In this document: positions 18,981 through 28,080 of the stretch, in pieces | Layout: each line of letters starts with the position of its first letter | Numbering within the stretch: position 1 is the stretch's first letter | DNA from: Alteromonas sp. BMJM2 | GTDB lineage: Bacteria > Pseudomonadota > Gammaproteobacteria > Enterobacterales > Alteromonadaceae | Assembly: GCF_027257845.1 (NCBI RefSeq) | Contig: NZ_JAPVOT010000004.1 | Span: 62,001 to 126,000 of the forward strand | Length of the DNA stretch: 64,000 nt | Direction: 5' to 3' | Translations under genes and position numbers: made by a program | Notes under the pieces: model-generated | What the model was told of the DNA's origin: nothing | The model's database searches: none | Seen by the model: the letters and a program-made list of their open reading frames with translations, nothing else

Positions 18981-19082
18981 GGGAGTTTGATTGCGATTTG
19001 AAACCCTCCAGCCGCATGGATGCGGCTGGGGAGCGTACATGGATGTATTCACCGCGTGTTTCAAATCGCAATCAAACTTCCC
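18981..19082 (-). repeat. Structured intergenic element C (upstream of prpF)
   Basis: The arms at 18981-19004 and 19058-19082 pair over 24 bases with one bulge (shared stretch GTTTGATTGCGATTTGAAAC). The core lies on the minus strand. Its hairpins read TACATGGATGTA (19036-19047) and a 22-base perfect palindromic stem around GCATGGATGC (19008-19029) on the plus strand. The complement gives the same ACGCGGTGAATACATCC order as elements A and B. It ends 26 bp before the prpF start codon, so it lies in the leader. Confidence 0.85.
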
Positions 19083-19108
19083 CTTACTCAAAAGAAAAAG
19101 GAATAAAC

Positions 19109-20290
19109 ATGACACAGTATGCGCCACAGCTTCGAGTACCAGCTACCTACATGCGCGGCGGTACGAGTAAGGGTGTATTTTTTAATTTAACGGATTTGCC
19201 AGAGGCAGCTCAAAAACCTGGGGCAGCGCGAGACGCCCTACTACTTAGAGTCATCGGAAGTCCAGATCCTTACGGTAAACACACCGATGGCATGGGCGGG
19301 GCGACATCAAGCACCAGTAAAACCGTGATAATTAGTAAGAGTGAACGAGAAGGTTACGATGTTGATTATCTTTTCGGCCAGGTTGCCATCGATAAACCCT
19401 TCGTAGATTGGAGCGGAAACTGCGGTAACTTAACTGCAGCTGTAGGTGCATTCGCCATTAATAATGGTCTCGTTGATAAAAGTAAAATTCCAGACAATGG
19501 CATTGCTGTTGTGCAGATTTGGCAAGCAAATATCAATAAAGCTATTATCGCTAACGTTCCCATTACTAATGGCGAAGTACAGGAAACCGGTGACTTTGAG
19601 CTTGATGGCGTAACGTTTCCTGCAGCAGAAGTAGAAGTCGCTTTTGTGGACCCGGCCGATGGCGAGGGTGCTATTTTTCCTACGGGAAGACTGGTAGATA
19701 CCCTTGAAGTCCCAGGAGTGGGTTCGCTGCATGCAACTATGATAAACGCTGGCATTCCCACTATTTTTATTAATGCACAAGACATTGGTTATACCGGTAC
19801 CGAGCTTCAAGACGATATTAATAGCAACCCTGATGCGTTGGCCAAGTTTGAAGCAATTAGAGCCCATGGCGCAGTAAAAATGGGCTTGATCACCGACATT
19901 GGTGAAGCGGCCAGTCGCCAGCATACTCCTAAGGTTGCTATGGTTGCCCCACCTTCGCCATATAAAGCGTCTAGCGGAAAAGATATTTTGGGCTCTGATA
20001 TCGATGTATTGGTTCGCGCCATGTCCATGGGCAAACTGCATCACGCTATGATGGGAACTGCCGCGGTTGCCATAGCAGCCGCCGCAGCAATTCCGGGCAC
20101 ACTAGTTAATTTGAGTGCGGGTGGTGTTGACCGTGATGCCGTTGTCTTCGGCCATCCATCAGGCACATTGCGCGTCGGTGCAAAAGCTGAGTTTTCAAAT
20201 GATCGTTGGCATATTGCACAAGCAACCATGAGTAGAAGTGCTCGGGTGCTGATGGAAGGCAATGTGAGAGTGCCTGCACCACAAATTTAG
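19109..20290 (+). CDS. prpF: 2-methylaconitate cis-trans isomerase PrpF
   Basis: 393 residues from ATG 19109, preceded by AAAAAGGAATAAAC. The longer frame from 18998 is translated repeat and is rejected. PrpF isomerises the 2-methyl-trans-aconitate made by AcnD so that the cycle can proceed. Family landmarks are the N-terminal VPATYMRGGTSKGVFF, the WSGNCGNLTAAVGAFA segment with active-site Cys (about residue 105) and MGKLHHAMMGTAAVAIAAAA near residue 310. It is the last gene of the operon, with a terminator 30 bp downstream. Confidence 0.96.
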   Translation: MTQYAPQLRVPATYMRGGTSKGVFFNLTDLPEAAQKPGAARDALLLRVIGSPDPYGKHTDGMGGATSSTSKTVIISKSEREGYDVDYLFGQVAIDKPFVDWSGNCGNLTAAVGAFAINNGLVDKSKIPDNGIAVVQIWQANINKAIIANVPITNGEVQETGDFELDGVTFPAAEVEVAFVDPADGEGAIFPTGRLVDTLEVPGVGSLHATMINAGIPTIFINAQDIGYTGTELQDDINSNPDALAKFEAIRAHGAVKMGLITDIGEAASRQHTPKVAMVAPPSPYKASSGKDILGSDIDVLVRAMSMGKLHHAMMGTAAVAIAAAAAIPGTLVNLSAGGVDRDAVVFGHPSGTLRVGAKAEFSNDRWHIAQATMSRSARVLMEGNVRVPAPQI

Positions 20291-20317
20291 CTAATTTTTA
20301 GACCGCCAACTTATCGA

Positions 20318-20345
20318 ACGCTCATTGTTATGGGCGTTTTTTTTT
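20318..20345 (+). terminator. Terminator of the prp operon
   Basis: Stem ACGCTCA/TGGGCGT (one G-T pair) with a short TTGTTA-type loop is followed by a run of nine T (20337-20345). It lies about 28 bp after the prpF stop codon. It also separates prpF from the convergent symporter gene. Confidence 0.85.
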
Positions 20346-20430
20346 GATGTAGATGTGTTTCGCTTAAACAGCGCATTTTACCGACACGCCCTAGTTTTAT
20401 TGAGCTGTTTTAAACACCTTTCATTAATAG

Positions 20431-22047
20431 CTATGCAAACCAATCAGGCATTTTCCAACACACGAACACAAGTAATAAAAAATAGCTTAGCAACACTGCC
20501 TTCACCGCAGGTGTGAGAACCGAATGCTTTTTGGTAGCAATGCTTTCTTTGATTTCACTTTGCTCAGTGCTCTCAATGCTCTTGGAATGAGCGTCGTTTA
20601 CACTTCCTCCCGAGCGTAATTGTGAAGCGAGTAAAGCCATTACAATGGCTGTCACAAATCCTATGACATTCCACCAAAACCAAAATATGTTGTGGATGAA
20701 AAACGCAATAACGATATTGGTGAACACCCCTGTGACCAAGCCTAGGTTTACATCAAACCCTCTCACTACTTTGCTTAACATACCAAGGAGAAACACTGCT
20801 AACACAGGGCCAAAGAATACTGAGCCAACTTTATTGATTGCTTCGATAACAGTAGGCGCAATATTGCCAGCATTTAAAGATAAAATAAGAATAATAACGC
20901 CCCACACAATTCCCATCACTTTCGCAATAAACAGATATCGCTGTGGCTCTATGTCTTTATTCAGCGCCCGACTAATATCCTCACCACTTACCGCGGCCAA
21001 CGAATTAATAGCAGAGCTCAGTGATGACATTGCCGCAGCAAGTATAGCGACAACCAACAAGCCAATAATTCCGTGGGGTAAATAATTGAGAATGAATATA
21101 GGCATCAGCCAATCTGGGTTATCAGAGGGGATCTGATTTAAAAAGCTCGGGTCAGAGAAGGCGAGCGTGCCAACTATCAAACCCGACATGCAGTACAAAA
21201 GCGTTATTGGGAAGCGCAGAAGCCCATTCGCGACCAACATTTTTTTAAGGTCTGTTTCGTTTTTTGCTGAAAGTGCTCGCTGCGCCTCCGATTGGTCGCA
21301 GCCATAATATGAGGCATACAGAATAACTCCCCCCATAACCATTGGCAAAAAACCAAAGCCGTCGCCATTAAAACCTAATGATGAAAAATTTATTGCGATA
21401 GTACGCTCTGCTGGAACGCGTTGTAAGAACTCAGACACGCCGCCAAGCGCCTCAAGCCCGACAACCGCACATATAATTGTACCCAGCACGATGATGACCA
21501 TTTGAATAGCATCACCGTATACCACTGCTTTCATACCTCCTTGCAAAGAGTAGAGCAGTGTAACCACACCAATGAGTGCGATTGCGTGCCAGGCCTCTAT
21601 CCCCATCGTACTTTGCAAAATAATAGTGAGCGCATACACCATAATACCAGTTGAGAAGGCTCTGCTACACTGGAATACAACGCTGATGATAAGGCGTGTT
21701 GATAGCCCGAACCTACGCTCCAAATAGTCGTAAATACTGACAACGCCGCTGCGATACAAAGTAGGTAGTACAGTGCCAAGGAGAAACAACATCGCCAAAG
21801 GAACGGCCAATTCGTAAGTTAGCCAAATGAGGCCGCCCCCTTCTCTAAACCCAACAAAGGCCGGAGCAGAAATAAAGCTTACTGCAGAAAGCTGAGTGGC
21901 CATTACCGATAAAGTAAGCGGCTTCCAACCCAAGTCACGTCCGCCCAGAAAGTAAGCTTTGCTAGATGATTGACCTCTTAATAAAAAACCTACAAACAAT
22001 AAACCTAATAGGTAAAAACAAATAACGGTGTAGTCGAGAATATCCAT
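20431..22047 (-). CDS. Sodium:solute symporter (SSS/SGLT family)
   Basis: 538 residues with about 13 hydrophobic helices. N-terminal YFLGGRDLGWKPLTLSVMAT and VSFISAPAFVGFREGGG are typical of the SSS family. The central QGGMKAVVYGDAIQMVI and SSLSSAINSLAAVSGEDI segments match the Na+-site region. The polar C-terminal tail (about 470-510) precedes a last helix. The substrate is unknown. It is convergent with the propionate operon, so a carboxylate substrate is possible, but nothing in the sequence proves this. It is leftward, with PH-domain genes 70 bp upstream. Confidence 0.9.
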   Translation of the reverse strand: MDILDYTVICFYLLGLLFVGFLLRGQSSSKAYFLGGRDLGWKPLTLSVMATQLSAVSFISAPAFVGFREGGGLIWLTYELAVPLAMLFLLGTVLPTLYRSGVVSIYDYLERRFGLSTRLIISVVFQCSRAFSTGIMVYALTIILQSTMGIEAWHAIALIGVVTLLYSLQGGMKAVVYGDAIQMVIIVLGTIICAVVGLEALGGVSEFLQRVPAERTIAINFSSLGFNGDGFGFLPMVMGGVILYASYYGCDQSEAQRALSAKNETDLKKMLVANGLLRFPITLLYCMSGLIVGTLAFSDPSFLNQIPSDNPDWLMPIFILNYLPHGIIGLLVVAILAAAMSSLSSAINSLAAVSGEDISRALNKDIEPQRYLFIAKVMGIVWGVIILILSLNAGNIAPTVIEAINKVGSVFFGPVLAVFLLGMLSKVVRGFDVNLGLVTGVFTNIVIAFFIHNIFWFWWNVIGFVTAIVMALLASQLRSGGSVNDAHSKSIESTEQSEIKESIATKKHSVLTPAVKAVLLSYFLLLVFVCWKMPDWFA

Positions 22048-22117
22048 ATAAAGTGAAATTGTAGTTCACGGTGATAACACCATTACATAATTTACGAGCT
22101 TTTGCATGAGTAAAGTA

Positions 22118-23833
22118 TTACATCCATGACTTACGCGTAGACTCCACCTCATAAAGCACGCTGTCAGCAAGCGCTTTAACGTAATGCTCTGGCAAGAAAG
22201 GAACAGTAACCGCCCCTGACGCTAATACAAACTTGATGGACGCAAGTTGATGCCGTCGCATAAACACACTTTGCTTAACAATAACTTGTTGTATTTTGTA
22301 TGGCTCAAAACATAGGTAGTCAACACCAATCCGCCCTCGCCTCACGTATACGTATTTGCCATCGGCCGCTATGCCCCACCGCCACCAGCGCAGCGTGAGT
22401 AACAGGCCCCCTGCAACCAAAAGCCCGATAGAGCCAAGAAAAATGTCGAGCTGAGATGAGACAATACCAACAATAAACAATGCTAAAATGGGTACGCTCC
22501 ACGCTACTATCAACCAGTGCAGAATAAAGCGTTTGCTAACGCTTAGATAATCATCGCGGTGAAGTTGGCAATCAGGCATGACTTCTTGGCTAAGCTCAAC
22601 CGCTTCCTGTTCGGTAACCGATGGCACAATAAGCTTATTGGGCGACATCAGTTCTTGTACTTGCTGACCTGCCGTGGAATTTTGCTCAAAATACAAATTA
22701 ACTCGCTTGAGTATTTTGTCGAGCCAGTCTTGTTTAGCGGTAATCATTTGAATGCGCGACGCACGCATGCTGACTTCTTGTTTATTCAATAGACCGCTGC
22801 GGCGAATGTATCTGTCGTCAGAGCGCGAGAGGGTATATCCATAAAACGTGAATAGTGCTCCACCCACGCTAAGTAGCGCCATGGCAGCCATTATCATCAT
22901 AAGGATCACAAACGCATAAAGCCCAAACTGCCACCATGCGACGGTTTGTTCACCCACGAGTTGGTTAAGCTGTAGGCCTTTATCCGCCAACCAGTCAGAG
23001 ACTAAACCTATAGCGTCATCGTAAAAAGGGGCTGCGGCACCGAGTATTATCCACACCCTGTTATTGGTAATGCCATGAATGACAATATCGCCAATAGAGC
23101 GGGTATTGAGTACCTCCTCACTCTCTGCACTATCGTTCTCTAGCATGTCCCTTTCTAGCTTTTTCTTTTCTAGCATGTCCCCTGCTAACGTGCCAAAGTG
23201 AGCCGCCCCATTATCACTAGAAAGATGCTCGGGAGTGCTCTGATCTGATTTTTTAACTGGGCTTTGAACTGAGCTCTCATTTAAGTTTGAAAATGAATGG
23301 GCGGAGGAATACTCTTCTTTCTTCTTTTCAGCCAGCACTTGCTTTCTAAGCGCATTGGCATAGGAAACCGGCACCGCTACTATATTAGCTTCTTCTTTAC
23401 CGCTTCCTGCGGTATCCAGCACCACTAATGCATAGCCAAACGGACGATAATAGAAGGGGTGCTCTATTTTTACGTTCTGAATGCGCCAAAATGGTAAATT
23501 AGTATAGCGACGTTGAAATACGCCAGTTTGAATCTCAACATGCTGATTGTGCACGCGAAAGGTGTACATAAAAAAGCTTACCAGGCCACTGCCCACCGCC
23601 AGCAACACCAAGGTGCCTATGGCAATATACGCCTCTGGCGAGTTTAGCTTGGAGAGTACGTTAGAGCCTATGGCCAACGCGGGAATAATATAAATAAGCC
23701 CTTGGGCAGAATTTTTAATGTTGCGTGCCGAGAAATATAAGATAGCGATGATGGCTAAGCGCTGCCACGCATCACCGGTTTCTACTTTGACTGAACTCCC
23801 AGCATTCGATGAGGTAATCTCTTGCTCTTCCAC
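22118..23833 (-). CDS. YdbT-like bacterial PH-domain membrane protein
   Basis: 571 residues from GTG, with start and stop overlapping (TAGTG) the upstream YdbS-like gene. There are membrane helix pairs at about residues 28-58 and 68-90, 295-335 and 430-475. Each is followed by a bPH2 (DUF304) domain, for example GVFQRRYTNLPFWRIQNVKI (about 104-123), GLLNKQEVSMRASRIQMITA and GRIGVDYLCFEPYKIQQVIV. YdbT proteins usually have about 490 residues. The excess is a polar linker at about 171-245 with a repeated GDMLEKKKLERDMLEND stretch. Function in the family is poorly known, probably membrane-associated. Confidence 0.85.
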   Translation of the reverse strand: MEEQEITSSNAGSSVKVETGDAWQRLAIIAILYFSARNIKNSAQGLIYIIPALAIGSNVLSKLNSPEAYIAIGTLVLLAVGSGLVSFFMYTFRVHNQHVEIQTGVFQRRYTNLPFWRIQNVKIEHPFYYRPFGYALVVLDTAGSGKEEANIVAVPVSYANALRKQVLAEKKKEEYSSAHSFSNLNESSVQSPVKKSDQSTPEHLSSDNGAAHFGTLAGDMLEKKKLERDMLENDSAESEEVLNTRSIGDIVIHGITNNRVWIILGAAAPFYDDAIGLVSDWLADKGLQLNQLVGEQTVAWWQFGLYAFVILMMIMAAMALLSVGGALFTFYGYTLSRSDDRYIRRSGLLNKQEVSMRASRIQMITAKQDWLDKILKRVNLYFEQNSTAGQQVQELMSPNKLIVPSVTEQEAVELSQEVMPDCQLHRDDYLSVSKRFILHWLIVAWSVPILALFIVGIVSSQLDIFLGSIGLLVAGGLLLTLRWWRWGIAADGKYVYVRRGRIGVDYLCFEPYKIQQVIVKQSVFMRRHQLASIKFVLASGAVTVPFLPEHYVKALADSVLYEVESTRKSWM

Positions 23834-24384
23834 TATCGGGCGCTCACATCTTTATGATCAAGAATAAACTGCCTAATTTGGTTGGCCTCATCAATTTCAA
23901 GCCCAGGAATTTCAAAGGTATGCATCTCACCGCCAGCTGAAAAAACCTGTAACGAAGCCAATCCAGCCCATCTATCAAGTGGGCCTCGCTTTAACTCAAC
24001 ATGCTGTACACGAAGAATAGGCTGACAAGATAACTGCCGAAAGAAAAGGCCCGACTCCTTACTTACATCTTGCTCTCTAACAGCAAATTTCACCTTCTTG
24101 TCGGCAAAAAAATGATAGGTAAACCACAAAAAACCCAACGTGAAAATGACTAGGCACGCATAGGGGTAGGCATTGTGAAGGTCGTCTGGCACACGAAACC
24201 AAGGTTGATATTTTGCTACGGATAGCGCGCCGAGCAAAAGCACAGTGACGGTGGAGCATACGCCTAAATTAATGGTGCGATACTTTTTCGACACTGGCGT
24301 TAGCGCCAGTAAATCTAACGCGGGTAAATTCTGCTGAGAAAGCGGTTCGTTAGAAAACTCGGCCGCCTTTGACGCTGAAAACAT
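23833..24384 (-). CDS. YdbS-like bacterial PH-domain membrane protein
   Basis: 183 residues. Two hydrophobic helices (about 42-62 and 70-92) are followed by one bPH2 domain containing SGLFFRQLSCQPILRVQHVELKRGPLDRWAGLASLQV-type sequence, a standard family block. A proline-rich N-terminus precedes the helices. The gene is translationally coupled to the YdbT-like gene by a one-base overlap, the usual ydbS-ydbT arrangement. The function is not established. Confidence 0.85.
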   Translation of the reverse strand: MFSASKAAEFSNEPLSQQNLPALDLLALTPVSKKYRTINLGVCSTVTVLLLGALSVAKYQPWFRVPDDLHNAYPYACLVIFTLGFLWFTYHFFADKKVKFAVREQDVSKESGLFFRQLSCQPILRVQHVELKRGPLDRWAGLASLQVFSAGGEMHTFEIPGLEIDEANQIRQFILDHKDVSAR

Positions 24385-24475
24385 ACACCTTATCCTTGTA
24401 AAAATTTACGCAAGCTCACTGCATCGCGTTATTGCCAGAGCGGCCAAATGCCCCAACCAGTAATTCAAAAAGAAT

Positions 24476-24496
24476 AAAAAGGGAGCATCAGCCCCC
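24476..24496 (-). terminator. Terminator of arcB
   Basis: On the minus strand GGGGGC-TGAT-GCTCCC is followed by TTTTTATTC. It lies about 95 bp after the arcB stop. The stem is short but GC-rich, with one G-U pair. Confidence 0.75.
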
Positions 24497-24591
24497 TCTT
24501 CATTTCTAGTAGTTGCTATTAGTCAACCACTGTAATCGAACCACTCAGCTTAGCCTACACAGCTGATATGCTACATAGTCATAGCAGTGCA

Positions 24592-26946
24592 CTAGTCGTC
24601 AAATTGCTGTTCGTTAAGCCAGCTATTCAGCCCTTTCATATCGTGCTGCACTGCCATTTGTAGTTCTTCCACCCAGTCATGAACGTTCTCCCACCATGTA
24701 GGGTGATCGCCCTGCTGAATTTGGTTAGCAATACGCTGCACTCTCGCTAAACCAACCGAGCCCGCAGCGCCTTTGATTTTATGGGCTTGAGAACACACCT
24801 CAGACTTTTCATCAGCGGTTAAGCTAAGCTGCAGTATTTCCATGTATTCAGGCATTTTCTCTTGGAAAACTTTCACACTCGCCCGAACCATGTCATCCCC
24901 TATGGTATCCACTAACATCTCTAACAAGTCCATATCTAAAATGTTACTTAATGTTTTGTTAGGCTGCACTCGTTCCACCTGCCCCTCTATTTCTAGCGGC
25001 GCTGGCGGCGCATGGAACAGGTCATTAAATACTTCAATAACTCGAGATTTTTTGATTGGCTTAGCGATAACATCGTCCATGCCGTTCTCTAAGTATTCAT
25101 CACGCTTTTTAATGACGTTAGCGGTTAGTGCAACAATGGGGGTTTGCATCACTAAATCTTCTTCTATTAGCGTGTTGGCCACATCAAACCCGGTCATATC
25201 CGGTAGCTGAATATCGAGTAAAATCAGATCGTACTGCGTCTCTCTGGCTTTATCTAGAGCTTCCTGCCCCGTCATCGCAACATCAACACGCTGCCCAAGT
25301 TTTTCAAGCAGCGCTTTGGCTACCATCACATTAAGCTCTATATCTTCCACCAGAAGAATATTTAATCCCGTTACCTCAAGCTCAGCCACTTTCATTGGGC
25401 TGTTTGATATTTGCACCGGCAAGATGATCTCAAAGCGAGTACCTTTGCCTACGCTACTGGTCACGTTAATTTCACCGCTCATCAAATCGACCATTTGCTT
25501 ACAAATTGCCAAGCCAATGCCGGTACCTGTGGCCGATTGGTGATCGGGGTGATCAACTTGATAGTACATCGCAAAAATTTTGTCTATATCGCTTTCTGGA
25601 ATCCCCACCCCAGTGTCTTCCACAATAAAGGTGACAAAGGCTTTGTCATTCTCTGGCTTAGTCGCAGATACCGACAGGCTCACGTGACCTTTTTGAGTAA
25701 ACTTCACCGCGTTGAAAAGAATGTTCCAGAGAATCTGGCGCAATCGCGTACCATCTATTTCAACTAAACGGGGCAAGGGATCTTTAATTGCGGTTTTAAA
25801 TTCAAGCTGTTTATCACCAGCCAATAAGCGAATAATACTGCTAAGTTCTTCCGTAAAGTCTTTCAGCGATATAGTTTTCAGGCTGAGCTCTAGTTTGTCT
25901 CGGCCTAACTTATCGAGGTCGATAATATCGTTAAATATATTACCTAACGTAATGGCACTGGCGTAAATGGTACTCACCCAACCAAACTGCTCTTCGGAAA
26001 GCTCAGTATCGCGAAGCATCCGGCTTAAACCCACAATACCGTTTAGCGGCGTGCGCAACTCATGACTAATTGTGGCAATGAAGCGGGTTTTGTCTGTGTT
26101 GGCTTTTGCCGCCGCATTTTCCGCTTGTTTACGCTCGGTCATGTCTCGCCCGAACGATAACAAACCAAGTCGATTGCCTTCTTTGTCGAAAAACGGAACT
26201 CGCTTCATTTCGAAGTAGCGACGTCGCCCATCGGCAAACTTAAGCCACAGCTCTTCTGTAATACTGGCATTAGTCTCAAGTACTTCGTTATCACTGGCTA
26301 CAATCTGTCGCGCTAATTCTTCTTCGTATACATCTTCTGGAGTTAATCCAAGCAGCTCAAGTTCAGTTTTCCCCGTCATTAGCTCTGCAATACGATTGCA
26401 GCCTGCAAACTGTCCTTCTTCATTGCGGTAATAGATAAGATCTGGAGAAGCATCGATGATAGAACGTAATAAGGTAGACAGCCTGCGCGCCTGAGATTCC
26501 TGCTCAGACTTATTTTTAATTTCTTGCTCTAAGTCTTTAAACAGTCCCTCGCGCTCTTCTTGAGCAATTTTTCGCTGTTCAATTTCATGATTCAGCTGTC
26601 GAATATTGGTTTGCAACTCGCGATTCAAAAACACATCTTCTTCGCGCAGGCTCTCAAGTTGGCTAACCACCTCTTTAAGATTTGTACGTGAGTTTTCGAG
26701 TTGCTTTATCAGTTCACTAAAAAAGTACAACACCCAAGGTGCTGACAGCATTGTTAAGATTACTGCGCTGATAAAGTCGTCAGGCTGCACCTGGCTGCCT
26801 AGGCTTACGCGTATCACATACGAGCCGCCAAGGGTAAATACCAGTGAAAATACAACAAATAGTATGCTTAATTTTAGTGTGCCAAATCGCTGCACAAATT
26901 GGGCAAAGCGGATAGCCCATGAATCGTTTGGAGAGTCTGAATGCAT
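24592..26946 (-). CDS. arcB: Aerobic respiration control hybrid sensor kinase ArcB
   Basis: 784 residues, very similar in layout to E. coli ArcB (778). Two N-terminal helices (about 25-47 and 58-80) enclose a tiny periplasmic loop. A coiled-coil linker and a PAS domain (about 155-275) follow. Then come HisKA with His295 in ATISHELRTPLNG, HATPase_c (DTGVGIP, GTGIGLAICKQM), a receiver with Asp578 in ILLDIQLPDMTG, and an HPt domain with His722 in SQAHKIKGAAGS. It relays phosphate to ArcA, which is not in this window. From memory, E. coli Cys180 corresponds to Cys183 here, but Cys241 is replaced by Tyr244. The gene sits close to gltB, as in E. coli. Confidence 0.95.
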   Translation of the reverse strand: MHSDSPNDSWAIRFAQFVQRFGTLKLSILFVVFSLVFTLGGSYVIRVSLGSQVQPDDFISAVILTMLSAPWVLYFFSELIKQLENSRTNLKEVVSQLESLREEDVFLNRELQTNIRQLNHEIEQRKIAQEEREGLFKDLEQEIKNKSEQESQARRLSTLLRSIIDASPDLIYYRNEEGQFAGCNRIAELMTGKTELELLGLTPEDVYEEELARQIVASDNEVLETNASITEELWLKFADGRRRYFEMKRVPFFDKEGNRLGLLSFGRDMTERKQAENAAAKANTDKTRFIATISHELRTPLNGIVGLSRMLRDTELSEEQFGWVSTIYASAITLGNIFNDIIDLDKLGRDKLELSLKTISLKDFTEELSSIIRLLAGDKQLEFKTAIKDPLPRLVEIDGTRLRQILWNILFNAVKFTQKGHVSLSVSATKPENDKAFVTFIVEDTGVGIPESDIDKIFAMYYQVDHPDHQSATGTGIGLAICKQMVDLMSGEINVTSSVGKGTRFEIILPVQISNSPMKVAELEVTGLNILLVEDIELNVMVAKALLEKLGQRVDVAMTGQEALDKARETQYDLILLDIQLPDMTGFDVANTLIEEDLVMQTPIVALTANVIKKRDEYLENGMDDVIAKPIKKSRVIEVFNDLFHAPPAPLEIEGQVERVQPNKTLSNILDMDLLEMLVDTIGDDMVRASVKVFQEKMPEYMEILQLSLTADEKSEVCSQAHKIKGAAGSVGLARVQRIANQIQQGDHPTWWENVHDWVEELQMAVQHDMKGLNSWLNEQQFDD

Positions 26947-27072
26947 ATACGTCTAGTCTATAACCATTTTGTCCTATCCTATCAGTCTTTCTGACGTTCT
27001 GGAATCCACGAGTAAACGCACCTCACTTTACTGTTCGAATTTCAAACACATAAACCACAGCTTCGCATATTT

Positions 27073-28080
27073 TCACCGTTTCTGTTTAACAAAAGTAAGG
27101 TACTCGTTGCACACCCAGCCTTCCGCGGTGTACGCAACGCGAGACCACGTATCGTCTCGCTCTAATACCCTTACTACCTGCCCCGAGGTCAATTGACTAC
27201 TTGCCTTAGTAAACTTTGTGCCAGGGCCAAACCTCACATTTAAACGTTTCACGCTAACAATGGCAGATGTATAAGGAAAGTCTTGTGGCGCTGTGATGGG
27301 CTTTCGCGACACAGTTAGCGGTTTATCATTAGTAAATTGCAATGAAGGTGGTAGCTCTCGGGACAGTTCGTCTACGGTGACATCAGAGGGTTGAGCGGTG
27401 AGATAGCGGCGAAGTTGGCGAAGTGGAAATGCAGGCCCAGGATCGAACTTTCTTCCTGGTGAAATTTCTTCGTGTCCAAGTACGTAATTAATATGGTAGG
27501 TGTTACACAACAGCCTGCATAAATCGAAAGTACGTTGAAGCTGCACCTCGCTATATCGGTGCCAAAACAAAGAAGGATGTGCGCTTGGGTTTTCTTGCAC
27601 ATCACTGTTATTGTTTGCGCCAAAGCGGCTTTTGGAATTGGAGTGCGAATTTTCAATGAAGACGTCGTCAGGGTGAAAACGCTTTCCAAACCAGCTAACA
27701 AATTCACCATTTTCATCTTTATCTAATGGACCGGCATTATCTAATTCTATGCCTATGGCGTAGTTATTAAGTTGTTCTCGGTCAGCAAAACTACTCTGCC
27801 CCGCATGCCAAGCAATGACGTTAAATGGGAGTAATTGTGTCACTTCTCCATTTCGTCCTATTACAAGGTGGGCTGATACTTTACTGTCTGGGTTTAGCAT
27901 ATAGTCAACTGACGACGACACACTACCGCCGCCCGTAAAATGAATAACCAAGGTATCGGGCTGCCCTTGTAAAAACTCACCGGAGCTATTGGGCGAGGTC
28001 ACATGGACTATTTCACTTCCGTTTAACCTATTGTTTGTAATACGAAGTGCATCACGGGGCGCTGAGTATGTGCTTGTCAT
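27073..28080 (-). CDS. N-acetylmuramoyl-L-alanine amidase (Amidase_2) with SH3 domain
   Basis: 335 residues from ATG 28080, which has an AGGGA site 8 bases upstream. A GTG at 28143 would add 21 residues without a ribosome site. The N-terminal Amidase_2 domain (about 20-225) shows the zinc ligands and catalytic surroundings: VIHFTGGG, AWHAGQS, YAIGIELDN and LGHEEISPGRKFDPGPAF. A bacterial SH3 domain closes the protein (about 265-335, VKRLNVRFGPGTKFTKAS). I see no signal peptide from either start, which is odd for an enzyme with a wall-binding SH3 domain. Confidence 0.85.
   Translation of the reverse strand: MTSTYSAPRDALRITNNRLNGSEIVHVTSPNSSGEFLQGQPDTLVIHFTGGGSVSSSVDYMLNPDSKVSAHLVIGRNGEVTQLLPFNVIAWHAGQSSFADREQLNNYAIGIELDNAGPLDKDENGEFVSWFGKRFHPDDVFIENSHSNSKSRFGANNNSDVQENPSAHPSLFWHRYSEVQLQRTFDLCRLLCNTYHINYVLGHEEISPGRKFDPGPAFPLRQLRRYLTAQPSDVTVDELSRELPPSLQFTNDKPLTVSRKPITAPQDFPYTSAIVSVKRLNVRFGPGTKFTKASSQLTSGQVVRVLERDDTWSRVAYTAEGWVCNEYLTFVKQKR

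Larger units (their letters stand above)
18500..19108. other. 609-bp repeat-rich gap between acnD and prpF
   Basis: Unusually long gap inside the operon. It holds three tandem B-type elements (18540-18811), a smaller hairpin ACTAAAC/GTTTAGT (18942-18971) followed by TATTTT, and element C (18981-19082). A frame open from 18998 runs through element C into prpF, but the true prpF start is 19109. The stacked hairpins probably affect read-through from acnD or stabilise mRNA ends. Confidence 0.6.

Noticed and set aside
18998-19108. Longer start for prpF
   Set aside because: The 37 extra residues are translated element C repeat; ATG 19109 has a good ribosome site and gives the normal PrpF length.
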